6,341 bases of DNA from Fusobacteriaceae bacterium (GCA_030625925.1 DAOUPY010000095.1:1-6341); one strand, 5' to 3'. Positions 1 to 6,219 are shown, counted from the stretch's first letter. The notes: generated from the sequence alone by a model not told the origin. Numbers and translations: made by a program.

Positions 1-1620
1 GGCAACCTTTTAGGAGGGAGGGAAGCGTTGCTTTGTTCCCTTTTGTTTATCATAGGAGTTTATTTTAAAAAAAAAGACAAGATCTTAATATTGCTACTCA
101 GTGGAATAACCATGTTTTTGTATGTAAATTACAGCTTGAAAACTATGGATAGCCTCAAGGCAGATAAGACTTATGAATTTCAAATAGATGTGGTTTCAGA
201 CAGAACTAAGATAATAAAAGCTGATGGGAAATATTTGAAGGAAAACTATTATCCTGTTTTGGATAGCTTTTTAGAAGATGGCTCCTATAATGTCTTAGGG
301 AAGGTAGATAAAATAGAAGATAGCAGGGTAGAGTTACAGATTATAAAAGATGAAAGGATAGAAACTACGATTAAAGATCTCTTAAATAACAAAGTAGAAA
401 AATTAGTCTCCACCTTTCCCTATGAATTTCAAAATTTTACAAAAGCAGTTTTATTGGGGAGAAAAGAGGGAATCTCTGAAGAAACCAGAGAAAAATTTAA
501 CTATACGGGTACTTCCCATATACTTGTAATATCAGGGCTTCACATAGGAATAATAATATTTTCTATATTAGCTCTTTTAAAAAGTTTTCCCTATCAGATC
601 AGATATATACTGGCTGGAATAATCCTCACAGCTTATTGTTATGGGGTAGGGTTCACTCCCTCTGTCCAGCGTGCATATATTATGGGGGTATTATACTTAG
701 GTGCTAAGATCTTTTATGAGGAAAGGGAGATGAAGAAAGCATTGATGCTGGCTTTTATGGTATCTCACTTTATCAACCCTTATGCTGTTAGGAGTATCTC
801 TTATCAGATGTCCTATCTGGCACTGGCAGGGATCTTATTTTTATATCCTGAAATCAAAAAATATTTAGAAGAGTTTCTCCCTAAGAAATTAAAAAAGTAT
901 AAAGCAGTAGATTTTCTTATCTTAAGTTTTTCCATACAACTTATTTTAATCCCTATATTTTTGTATTATTTTAGAGTTTTACCATTATTTTCATTTTTAC
1001 CAAATTTGATAGTAATTCCAGTGGGTTCAGTGGCCGTTCAAACTTTATTTGTAGCACTTTTGTTATCTTTTGTGGGTCTGGGAAAGATCTTAATTCCCTT
1101 GGGATATTATCTGTATAAACTTCTTATTTTTATAATAGATATATTTTCTAAAATTCCCTTTTTAACTTTGTCATTTTATGTTAAAATCTCTTTATTGTTA
1201 TATATATTTCTATATCTTATAATATTATTATTTATCCTCTTTGAGAGGGAAAAAATAAGAAAATATTGGTATATAGTTTTGGGGATAATCCCATTAATAT
1301 TTATAGTCCCATCTCAGAGGAGAGAAAAATTAGATTTAAAATGGATGAACTATAGAAGTACTCCTAATAAAGTCTTATTTTTGAATAAAAAACCAGAGAG
1401 AAGGGAGCTCCTCCTGTTAAAAGACAGCGGAATAAATAGATTAGACTATATAGTGACCTCCTATGAAATGAAAAATAAGGAATTAAAGAAAGCTTATCCC
1501 GAGGCAGTAACTACTGTACTAAATAAGGGTGAGGGAATAAAGGCAGGAGAGGAATATTTTATAAATGAAAAGGGAAAGATTATAATTCAAAAGTCAGAAA
1601 TTAGAATCGAAATTTTTTAA
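1..1620 (+). CDS. comEC: ComEC/Rec2 family DNA-uptake channel protein, probably 5'-partial
   Basis: Polytopic inner-membrane protein of the ComEC/Rec2 family, which carries single-stranded DNA across the cytoplasmic membrane during natural transformation. Counting TTG-28 as residue 1, there are two short hydrophobic segments (about 2-13 and 19-36), a soluble OB-fold-like part (about 45-125), then the Competence core. Core signatures are SHILVISGLHIGII (163-176), GFTPSVQRAYIM (208-219) and SYQMSYLALAGIL (258-270), with further helices to about 428. The roughly 100-residue soluble tail (429-530) has a recognisable GINRLDYIVTS stretch, but the HxHxDH zinc motif expected after it is absent. The 530 residues are short against the usual 700-800. 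The frame is open to base 1 with no stop, and the family normally has one more N-terminal helix, so the true start is probably upstream. TTG-28 behind an AGGAGG-like run is the alternative. Family assignment is firm; transformation competence is only inferred. Confidence 0.85.
   Translation, partial: GNLLGGREALLCSLLFIIGVYFKKKDKILILLLSGITMFLYVNYSLKTMDSLKADKTYEFQIDVVSDRTKIIKADGKYLKENYYPVLDSFLEDGSYNVLGKVDKIEDSRVELQIIKDERIETTIKDLLNNKVEKLVSTFPYEFQNFTKAVLLGRKEGISEETREKFNYTGTSHILVISGLHIGIIIFSILALLKSFPYQIRYILAGIILTAYCYGVGFTPSVQRAYIMGVLYLGAKIFYEEREMKKALMLAFMVSHFINPYAVRSISYQMSYLALAGILFLYPEIKKYLEEFLPKKLKKYKAVDFLILSFSIQLILIPIFLYYFRVLPLFSFLPNLIVIPVGSVAVQTLFVALLLSFVGLGKILIPLGYYLYKLLIFIIDIFSKIPFLTLSFYVKISLLLYIFLYLIILLFILFEREKIRKYWYIVLGIIPLIFIVPSQRREKLDLKWMNYRSTPNKVLFLNKKPERRELLLLKDSGINRLDYIVTSYEMKNKELKKAYPEAVTTVLNKGEGIKAGEEYFINEKGKIIIQKSEIRIEIF
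12..22 (+). promoter_or_regulatory. Shine-Dalgarno-like purine run before TTG-28
   Basis: AGGAGGGAGGG lies 5 to 10 bases before the TTG codon at 28. It would be a good ribosome-binding site if comEC started there. The same bases also read as in-frame codons (Leu-Gly-Gly-Arg-Glu) of an open upstream extension, so this could be coding sequence only. The window edge prevents a decision; I slightly favour an upstream start. Confidence 0.35.
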
Positions 1621-1649
1621 TACAGATAAGATAGGTTGAAGAAGGATTA

Positions 1650-1814
1650 ACACAGAAAAAACTTCGTCACGAAGATTCACCGAACCTCTCTTTTGTTCTC
1701 CCCCGATTCACAAGTACTAAAAAGAAATTTTGCGATGTGATAAAGGGGGAGATGTCTAAGGGACAGTAGGGGTTATTTGTGTAAATTAAATTTAAAAATT
1801 ACTGAAATCTGTGT
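1650..1814. repeat. Structured intergenic element with nested inverted repeats (possible MITE or dispersed repeat)
   Basis: Several complementary arms are nested around one centre. ACACAGA (1650-1656) pairs with TCTGTGT (1808-1814), AACC (1683-1686) with GGTT (1771-1774), TCTCCCCC (1697-1704) with GGGGGAGA (1745-1752), and TCACA (1708-1712) with TGTGA (1736-1740). A separate local hairpin CTTCG-TCA-CGAAG lies at 1662-1674, and GATTCAC occurs twice (1674-1680 and 1705-1711). Nesting, short terminal arms and higher G+C than the flanks are typical of non-coding mobile repeats. Its presence elsewhere in the genome is inferred, not seen, and no target-site duplication was identified. Confidence 0.5.
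1697..1752. repeat. 8-bp inverted repeat with inner 5-bp arm (stem-loop)
   Basis: TCTCCCCC at 1697-1704 and GGGGGAGA at 1745-1752 are perfect reverse complements. Inside them TCACA (1708-1712) and TGTGA (1736-1740) also pair, leaving a 3/4-base internal loop and a 23-base apical region. The right arm is followed by mixed sequence and not by a T run, so this is not a standard intrinsic terminator. It is most likely the core stem of the surrounding repeat element. Confidence 0.6.
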
Positions 1815-1902
1815 CAAAAAAATCTATTTTGATTTAGTAATAATATGTGCAACTCGTGACTAAAAAAACTATAAAATTTATGGTGAAAAAGAGAGGTGAA
1901 GG

Positions 1903-2643
1903 ATGAAAGAATTTTTTAATGATTTTAAATATGTGAATAGAGATATGCCTAAATCTACCAAGATAATCTATGGAGGTTTAGCAGGTTTATTACTGGTATT
2001 TCTCATGGGCCGGTTAAAAGAAAATCCAAGGATTCTAATTATGATAGGGGTTCTCATGATGTCGGTCATACTACATGAATTAGCTCATGGAGTGGTGGCC
2101 TATCTAAACGGAGATTCTACAGCGAAACTCATGGGGCGTTTGACTTTGAATCCAGTAAAGCATATAGATCCCTTGGGGATGTTATTGCCAATAGGACTTA
2201 TCTTGATGGGCTCTTCATTTGTTATCGGATGGGCAAAGCCTGTACCTGTAAACTATCGAAATTTAAAAAAGGGTGAATTTAGTGTTTTCATGGTATCTAT
2301 AGCTGGAGTAGTTGTGAACTTTGCCTTAGCCTTTTTAGGGGCTACGATAATTAAGTTTTTTCCAGAAGTATATATAGCAAATGATATTGTTGGTGCGGCA
2401 ACAGGTTATTTAATTAGGATAAATTTAGTTTTGGGGGTATTTAACCTTCTGCCTATCCCGCCTTTGGATGGATCAAAGATTCTATGGAGTCTGGGAGGAG
2501 ATGGGATAAAAGATATGGTTGAGAATTTAGACAGGTATGGGTTTTTTATAATAATTGCCCTAAGTTATCTAGGTATATTATGGAAGATAATTGATCCGAT
2601 ATTTGGTTTTTTAGTGAATGTTTTAAATATGTATATACAGTAA
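1903..2643 (+). CDS. Site-2 protease family (peptidase M50) membrane zinc metalloprotease
   Basis: Intramembrane zinc protease of the M50/S2P family, which cuts substrates within or near the membrane. The 246 residues are mostly hydrophobic. HELAH (residues 58-62) is the HExxH zinc and catalytic motif within a membrane segment, and NLLPIPPLDG (181-190) supplies the distal aspartate ligand (D189). GWAKPVPVN (109-117) and the AGVVVNF helix (134-140) are also typical. There is no PDZ insertion and no CBS domain, so it belongs to the small minimal S2P group and not to the RseP type; its substrate is unknown. The ATG at 1903 follows a GAGGTGAAGG ribosome-binding site. It has long spacers on both sides (282 and 335 bp) and so is probably transcribed alone. 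The family call is secure. A role in regulated proteolysis of an anti-sigma factor or envelope protein would be a guess. Confidence 0.93.
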   Translation: MKEFFNDFKYVNRDMPKSTKIIYGGLAGLLLVFLMGRLKENPRILIMIGVLMMSVILHELAHGVVAYLNGDSTAKLMGRLTLNPVKHIDPLGMLLPIGLILMGSSFVIGWAKPVPVNYRNLKKGEFSVFMVSIAGVVVNFALAFLGATIIKFFPEVYIANDIVGAATGYLIRINLVLGVFNLLPIPPLDGSKILWSLGGDGIKDMVENLDRYGFFIIIALSYLGILWKIIDPIFGFLVNVLNMYIQ

Positions 2644-2660
2644 AAGTCAGTTAAGAAGCG

Positions 2661-2681
2661 ATGTTTCACAGTGACTAAAAA
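2661..2681 (+). repeat. Probable partial copy of the repeat tail found at 1845-1866
   Basis: GTGACTAAAAA is identical at 1856-1866 and 2671-2681, and the ten or so bases before it also match partly (ATG at 1845 and at 2661, with one one-base length difference). One copy lies just before the protease gene and one just after its stop codon. In A+T-rich DNA an 11-mer alone could be chance. The extended similarity makes shared ancestry as a dispersed repeat plausible. Confidence 0.35.
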
Positions 2682-2788
2682 TTTGAGAAGTTGTAGAAAA
2701 TATAATGACTAAGAATGATAAATAATTAAATGTGATAGAGAGAATATTTAACCAAAATAAGTGAAATAAATATCAAAAGATAATATTG

Positions 2789-2814
2789 AAATTTCTAAAA
2801 AAAATTTCTAAAAA
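2789..2814 (+). repeat. Perfect 13-bp tandem duplication
   Basis: The unit AAATTTCTAAAAA occurs twice without a gap, at 2789-2801 and 2802-2814. This is likely a slippage product in non-coding A+T-rich sequence. No function is suggested by position: it lies about 165 bp before the TRIC gene. Confidence 0.85.
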
Positions 2815-2927
2815 CATTCTAATAATGTATTGAAAAAATAGGACAAATATGGTAATTTATACGGATAAGATGAAAAAAAGAAAAGATTTATAGGAAAATA
2901 TGGAATAAACGGGGCAATTCCTCTTTT

Positions 2928-2933
2928 TATAAT
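2928..2933 (+). promoter_or_regulatory. Possible -10 box for the TRIC-yigZ unit
   Basis: TATAAT matches the sigma-70/sigma-A -10 consensus perfectly and would give a leader of about 40 bases before the ATG at 2979. The expected -35 region (about 2905-2910, ATAAAC) is poor and there is no extended -10 TG. Treat it as a candidate only; perfect -10 words arise easily in DNA this rich in A+T. Confidence 0.3.
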
Positions 2934-2978
2934 TTAACAATCTACATCTTAAATTATTATATTTTATTAGGAGGAAAA

Positions 2979-3578
2979 ATGTTTCAAGTTATTTATATTT
3001 TAGGTGTTATGGCATCATCAATTTCAGGAGCCTTAAAGGGTGGAAAACACAATTTAGATGTATTCGGAGTAGCGGTAATAGGCGTGACTACAGGGTTAGG
3101 TGGAGGAGTGCTAAGAGACGTTATCATGAATCAAGTTCCTTTTGTAGTGAAAAATGAATGGATCTTATATATTTCATTGGGAGTATCTATTTTAGCATTT
3201 TATTTTTCAGACAAGGTAAAATATTACTATAGAGTAGTAAAAACATTGGATGCAGCAGGTCTTGCAGTCTTTGTAATAATAGGCGCAGATAAAGGGATAG
3301 ATAATGGATTAGGTATATTGGGGATAGCTATTATGGCGACTCTTACAGGAGCTGTAGGAGGATTATTGAGGGATATATTCGTAAGGGAAGTTCCTTATAT
3401 ATTTAAAGAAGATGTGTATGCATCTCTTTGTATGGCATCTGGAGCAACCTATGGGATCTTAGTTCTTTATACAGATATAGATAGAATGTTATTAAAAAAT
3501 ATAGCTGTTATGGGTATATTTGCTATAAGGGTAGTTACGATTAAGTATAACATTCATTTATCTAAAAAAATAATATAA
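2979..3578 (+). CDS. TRIC/UPF0126 family seven-helix membrane protein
   Basis: Integral membrane protein of the TRIC cation-channel-like family (UPF0126, also listed as a glycine-transporter domain). It is built from two homologous halves. The halves are visible as VTTGLGGGVLRDVIMNQVPF (36-55) and LTGAVGGLLRDIFVREVPY (122-140), each with the diagnostic GG-x-LRD loop followed by a VP(F/Y). Hydrophobic stretches at about 4-20, 30-48, 62-77, 91-108, 112-130, 146-163 and 173-187 give seven helices, and 199 residues is normal for the family. Bacterial members may conduct K+ or other small solutes; the true substrate here is unknown. AGGAGG at 2969-2974 lies four bases before the ATG. The yigZ-like gene follows after 11 bases, so the two are probably co-transcribed. 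Family call strong, transport role family-based. Confidence 0.92.
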   Translation: MFQVIYILGVMASSISGALKGGKHNLDVFGVAVIGVTTGLGGGVLRDVIMNQVPFVVKNEWILYISLGVSILAFYFSDKVKYYYRVVKTLDAAGLAVFVIIGADKGIDNGLGILGIAIMATLTGAVGGLLRDIFVREVPYIFKEDVYASLCMASGATYGILVLYTDIDRMLLKNIAVMGIFAIRVVTIKYNIHLSKKII

Positions 3579-3584
3579 GGTGAG
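3577..3584 (+). promoter_or_regulatory. yigZ ribosome-binding site overlapping the upstream stop codon
   Basis: AAGGTGAG begins within the TAA stop (3576-3578) of the TRIC gene and ends five bases before the ATG at 3590. This places a ribosome finishing the first gene directly on the start region of the second. It supports the chosen start and suggests an operon with possible translational coupling. Confidence 0.7.
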
Positions 3585-3589
3585 ATAAA

Positions 3590-4162
3590 ATGAAAACAAT
3601 AGAAAAAGAGTGTGTAATAGAGTTTGAAATAAAAAAATCAAAATTTATAGGATATATCAAACCTATTTTTACAAAGAGTGAGGCAGAAGATTTTATAAAG
3701 ATGATAAAGTTGAAACATCCCGATGCAAGGCATAATTGCAGTGCGTATAAGGTTTTAGAAAATGGTCAGGAATACTATAAGGTAGATGACGATGGGGAAC
3801 CCAGTGGGACAGCAGGTAAGCCTATGGGGGAGATCCTAAATATATTAGGCCTGGATAATTTAGTGGTAGTAGCTACTAGGTATTTTGGAGGGATAAAATT
3901 AGGAGCCGGCGGACTTATTCGAAATTATGCTAAAACTGCAAAGTTAGCTGTAGAGGAAGCCGAAATAGTAGAATGGAATCCCAAAATAAATGTGGTAATA
4001 GAGTTTTCTTACGATAGGTCTGCTCAGATAGACAAATTATTGGAAAATGAAGAGGAGTTTTCCAAGGAATATGGAGAACAAATTCTCTATAGAGGAAGAG
4101 TTTCAGAAGAGGTTCTTTTAAAGTTAAAGGAAATAAGGGGAATTATATTGATAGAAAACTAA
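3590..4162 (+). CDS. yigZ: YigZ/IMPACT family (UPF0029) protein
   Basis: Small cytosolic protein of the YigZ family, related to eukaryotic IMPACT. The N-terminal UPF0029 domain spans about 15-122. Its marker segments are KSKFIGY (16-22), HPDARHNCSAYKV (43-55), DDDGEPSGTAGKPM (67-80) and VVVATRYFGGIKLGAGGLIRNY (92-113). The C-terminal 130-190 is a short version of the ferredoxin-like DUF1949 domain. At 190 residues it is slightly below the usual 200-215, but no motif is missing. The molecular role is not settled; links to RNA or ribosome binding rest on family structure and the IMPACT relation. It is second in a two-gene unit with the TRIC gene, and its stop codon is part of the following terminator hairpin. 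Confidence 0.93.
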   Translation: MKTIEKECVIEFEIKKSKFIGYIKPIFTKSEAEDFIKMIKLKHPDARHNCSAYKVLENGQEYYKVDDDGEPSGTAGKPMGEILNILGLDNLVVVATRYFGGIKLGAGGLIRNYAKTAKLAVEEAEIVEWNPKINVVIEFSYDRSAQIDKLLENEEEFSKEYGEQILYRGRVSEEVLLKLKEIRGIILIEN

Positions 4163-4185
4163 GGTTGAGTTATTCAACCTTTTTT
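4161..4185 (+). terminator. Intrinsic terminator after yigZ
   Basis: AAGGTTGA (4161-4168) and TCAACCTT (4174-4181) form a perfect 8-bp stem with a five-base GTTAT loop, and the T run continues to 4185. The stem begins inside the yigZ TAA stop codon. It should end the TRIC-yigZ transcript before the mutase promoter. The A's at its left base give some complement for the opposite direction, but no minus-strand gene is present to need it. Confidence 0.88.
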
Positions 4186-4232
4186 ATTGCAGATTAAAAA
4201 GACTTTCAAAAGAATCAACTTTAAAATCTGAC

Positions 4233-4261
4233 TTGAAAAAAAGAGAAAAAAAAAGTATTAT
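4233..4261 (+). promoter_or_regulatory. Sigma-70/sigma-A type promoter for the phosphohexomutase gene
   Basis: TTGAAA (4233-4238) and TATTAT (4256-4261) are separated by exactly 17 bases, each differing from consensus at one position. The spacer is almost all A/G. Transcription would start near 4268, giving a leader of about 30 bases. It sits between the yigZ terminator and the mutase ATG, so the mutase is expected to be an independent transcript. No operator is evident. Confidence 0.7.
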
Positions 4262-4297
4262 TTATTAGGAAGTAGAAATTAATATTGGAGGAGAGCT

Positions 4298-6025
4298 ATG
4301 AAAGATTATATGAAGGAATATGAAGTATGGTTAAATTCACCATATATAGATAAAGAGGACAGAGAAGAATTAGCTTCTATAAAGGGAGATGAAAAGGAGA
4401 TAGAGGAAAGATTCTATACTGAATTAGCATTCGGTACAGGCGGACTAAGAGGAGTAAGAGGAAACGGAATCAACAGGATGAATAAATATATGATCAGGAA
4501 AGCGACTCAAGGGTTTGCAAACTACCTGTTAGAAGTAGATGCAGAAGCTGTAAGAAAAAAAGGTGTCGTAATAGCTTACGACTGCAGAATCGGATCTGTA
4601 GAATATTCATTGAATACAGCTTTAGTATTGGCTGCCAATGGGATTCCTGCATATTTATTTGAATCACTTAGATCTACTCCAGAATTATCATATGCAGTGA
4701 GAGAATTGGGAACCCAAGCAGGAGTAGTAGTAACTGCATCCCATAATCCAGTAGAATATAATGGATATAAAGTTTATTGGAATGATGGAGCTCAATGTGT
4801 AGAACCTCATGCCAGCGGGATAGTAAATGGTGTTGCTAATGTTAAAGATTTAGGTGATATTAAACTTATCTCTGAAGAAGAAGCTAAATCACGTGGATTA
4901 TTGATCATGGTGGGGAAAGAGTTAGATGATAAATATATGGAAGTTATAAAGAAAGAACAAATTATAACAGATATTCCAAATAAAGCAGATTATAAGATTG
5001 TATATACTCCACTGCATGGAACAGGGAGAGTACCTGTACAGAGAATATTGGATGAATGCGGGTTTAAATCTGTGTACACAGTACCTAGCCAGGAGATGCC
5101 AGATGGAACATTCCCTACTGTAGGGTATGCAAATCCTGAGGATCCAGCAGTATTTAAATTAGGAATTGAGTTGGCAGATGAAAAAGGTTCGTCAATTGTT
5201 ATGGCAAATGATCCAGATGCAGATAGATTGGGAATAGCAGTAAAAGATAAAAAAGGGAATTGGTCATATCCAAATGGAAACCAAGTAGGACTATTATTGA
5301 TGGAGTATATTTTGAAATTTAAAAAAGATATCCCTTCTAATGGTGCAGTGATTTCTACAATAGTCTCTACTCCTATGCTTGATGCAGTGGCAAAAGCTCA
5401 TGGGGTAAAGATGTATAGAACATTGACCGGATTTAAATTCATAGGAGAAAAAATAAAGCAGTTCGAAGATGGAGTTTTAGATGGAAGTTATATCTTTGGT
5501 TTTGAAGAATCTTATGGATACCTGGTAGGAACTCATGCCAGAGACAAAGATGCTATTGTGACTACTATGATCTTGTCTGAGATGGCAGCTTATTATGAAT
5601 CTATAGGGACAGATATCCCATCGGAATTAGATAAGATGTACGAAAAATACGGTTGGTACAAAGAGGGAATAACTGCAATAACTATGGGTGGAAAAGATGG
5701 AGCAGAACAAATAAACAATATCATGAAAACCCTAAGAGAAAATACTCCTACCCAGCTGCTGGGTCAAGATATAGTTGTGGTAAGAGATTTTGAACTACAG
5801 ACAGAGTGTGATAAGGCAGCTTGTACAGAGGTTAAGTTAGATCTGCCAAAATCTAATGTACTTCAATTTGTTTTAGCTGATGGAACATACATAACAGCTA
5901 GACCATCTGGAACTGAGCCGAAGATAAAATATTATTTTGCTGTAAAGTCAAACAGTAAGGCAGAAGTAGAAAAAAAATTAGACAGATCTATGGTGGAATT
6001 TGGAGAATTTACAGTGGGGTTATAG
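4298..6025 (+). CDS. Alpha-D-phosphohexomutase (phosphoglucomutase/phosphomannomutase)
   Basis: Cytosolic enzyme of the alpha-D-phosphohexomutase superfamily, which moves phosphate between C1 and C6 of glucose or mannose phosphates and links glycolysis to envelope sugar and polymer synthesis. All four active-site loops are present: the phosphoserine loop TASHNP (146-151, S148), the Mg2+ loop DPDADR (305-310, D305/D307/D309), the sugar loop GFEESYG (401-407) and the phosphate-binding RPSGTEP (535-541). FGTGGLRGVRG (45-55) is the typical N-terminal signature. The 575 residues match the longer PgcA/PGM2-like bacterial branch, not the 450-residue ManB/GlmM branch. Glucose 1-phosphate/6-phosphate is therefore the likeliest substrate, though motifs alone do not exclude mannose or pentose phosphates. 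GGAGGAG at 4287-4293 lies four bases before the ATG. The gene appears monocistronic, with its own promoter upstream and a strong terminator downstream. Confidence 0.95.
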   Translation: MKDYMKEYEVWLNSPYIDKEDREELASIKGDEKEIEERFYTELAFGTGGLRGVRGNGINRMNKYMIRKATQGFANYLLEVDAEAVRKKGVVIAYDCRIGSVEYSLNTALVLAANGIPAYLFESLRSTPELSYAVRELGTQAGVVVTASHNPVEYNGYKVYWNDGAQCVEPHASGIVNGVANVKDLGDIKLISEEEAKSRGLLIMVGKELDDKYMEVIKKEQIITDIPNKADYKIVYTPLHGTGRVPVQRILDECGFKSVYTVPSQEMPDGTFPTVGYANPEDPAVFKLGIELADEKGSSIVMANDPDADRLGIAVKDKKGNWSYPNGNQVGLLLMEYILKFKKDIPSNGAVISTIVSTPMLDAVAKAHGVKMYRTLTGFKFIGEKIKQFEDGVLDGSYIFGFEESYGYLVGTHARDKDAIVTTMILSEMAAYYESIGTDIPSELDKMYEKYGWYKEGITAITMGGKDGAEQINNIMKTLRENTPTQLLGQDIVVVRDFELQTECDKAACTEVKLDLPKSNVLQFVLADGTYITARPSGTEPKIKYYFAVKSNSKAEVEKKLDRSMVEFGEFTVGL

Positions 6026-6101
6026 CCCCTCTTCCCTGCTTAATGGTAGGAAGAAACCAAAGTGAAAAAATTATAGTATTTAAGAAAAACTAATATAGTT
6101 T

Positions 6102-6155
6102 AGAGAGGGCGACTCATAAGTAGAATTCTACTTGAGTCGCCCTCTTTTGTTTTTC
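6102..6155 (+). terminator. Long intrinsic terminator after the phosphohexomutase gene
   Basis: AGAGGGCGACTC (6104-6115) pairs perfectly with GAGTCGCCCTCT (6134-6145), and the stem gains a G-U and an A-T pair outward (6102-6103 with 6146-6147). A two-base bulge (6116-6117) is followed by the perfect palindrome AAGTAGAATTCTACTT (6118-6133), which closes the top. The stem totals about 20 pairs and is followed by TTTTGTTTTT (6145-6154). This is a textbook strong intrinsic terminator for + strand transcripts. Confidence 0.93.
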
Positions 6156-6193
6156 AACATGTGTTTTATTGATAACAAAATAAGAATGTCTAA

Positions 6194-6219
6194 TATTAAT
6201 AATATAAATATTATTAATA
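6194..6219. repeat. A/T-only 12-bp inverted repeat with 2-base spacer
   Basis: TATTAATAATAT (6194-6205) and ATATTATTAATA (6208-6219) are perfect reverse complements around AA. Pairing is all A-T and therefore weak as RNA. In DNA it could be a protein-binding palindrome or just low-complexity sequence; there is no neighbour that decides. Confidence 0.5.

Larger units (their letters stand above)
1621..1902. other. Intergenic spacer between comEC and the M50 protease gene
   Basis: No open reading frame of useful length is visible on either strand. The first two thirds (about 1640-1815) are richer in G+C and heavily self-complementary, and are described separately as a probable dispersed repeat. 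The last part (1816-1890) is A-rich and leads into the protease ribosome-binding site. A TATAAAAT box at 1870-1877 could serve as a -10, but no matching -35 sits 16-18 bases upstream. There is no clear T-tailed terminator for comEC, unless the structured element serves that role. Confidence 0.6.
2644..2978. other. A+T-rich spacer without genes (335 bp)
   Basis: No coding frame is supported; the ATG-started frames I checked on the + strand stop within a few codons, and I saw none on the other strand. The left end (2661-2681) resembles the end of the repeat upstream of the protease gene. A 13-bp tandem duplication lies at 2789-2814. TTGAAA at 2830-2835 looks like a -35 but lacks a good -10 at the right distance. 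A perfect TATAAT is at 2928-2933, and a weak hairpin pairs GGAAT (2902-2906) with ATTCC (2917-2921). No terminator with a clear T tail follows the protease gene, and no riboswitch or known RNA fold was recognised. Confidence 0.6.

Noticed and set aside
1829..1877. TTGATT (1829-1834) with TATAAAAT (1870-1877) as the protease promoter
   Set aside because: The gap is 35 bases, about twice the permitted spacer, and neither box has a good partner at 16-18 bases.
1621..1902. CRISPR array or riboswitch in the comEC-protease spacer
   Set aside because: There are no regular direct repeats with unique spacers, and the paired arms do not match a riboswitch class I know; a dispersed repeat explains the nested arms better.
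2661..2740. Small open reading frames starting at ATGs in the 2644-2978 spacer
   Set aside because: The starts I read (2661, 2707) meet stop codons within about six codons and have no ribosome-binding site.
2830..2862. TTGAAA (2830-2835) as a -35 element for the TRIC gene
   Set aside because: The hexamer at the proper distance, TAATTT (2853-2858), matches the -10 consensus at only three of six positions, and the better TTATAC is 21 bases away.
2902..2933. Terminator or attenuator from GGAAT/ATTCC followed by CTCTTTTTATAA
   Set aside because: The stem is only five mostly A-T pairs with a 10-base loop, and the T run is short and interrupted, too weak to call.
6031..6053. Terminator immediately after the phosphohexomutase stop codon
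   Set aside because: Only five pairs around a 13-base loop and no T tail; the strong terminator is further downstream at 6102-6155.
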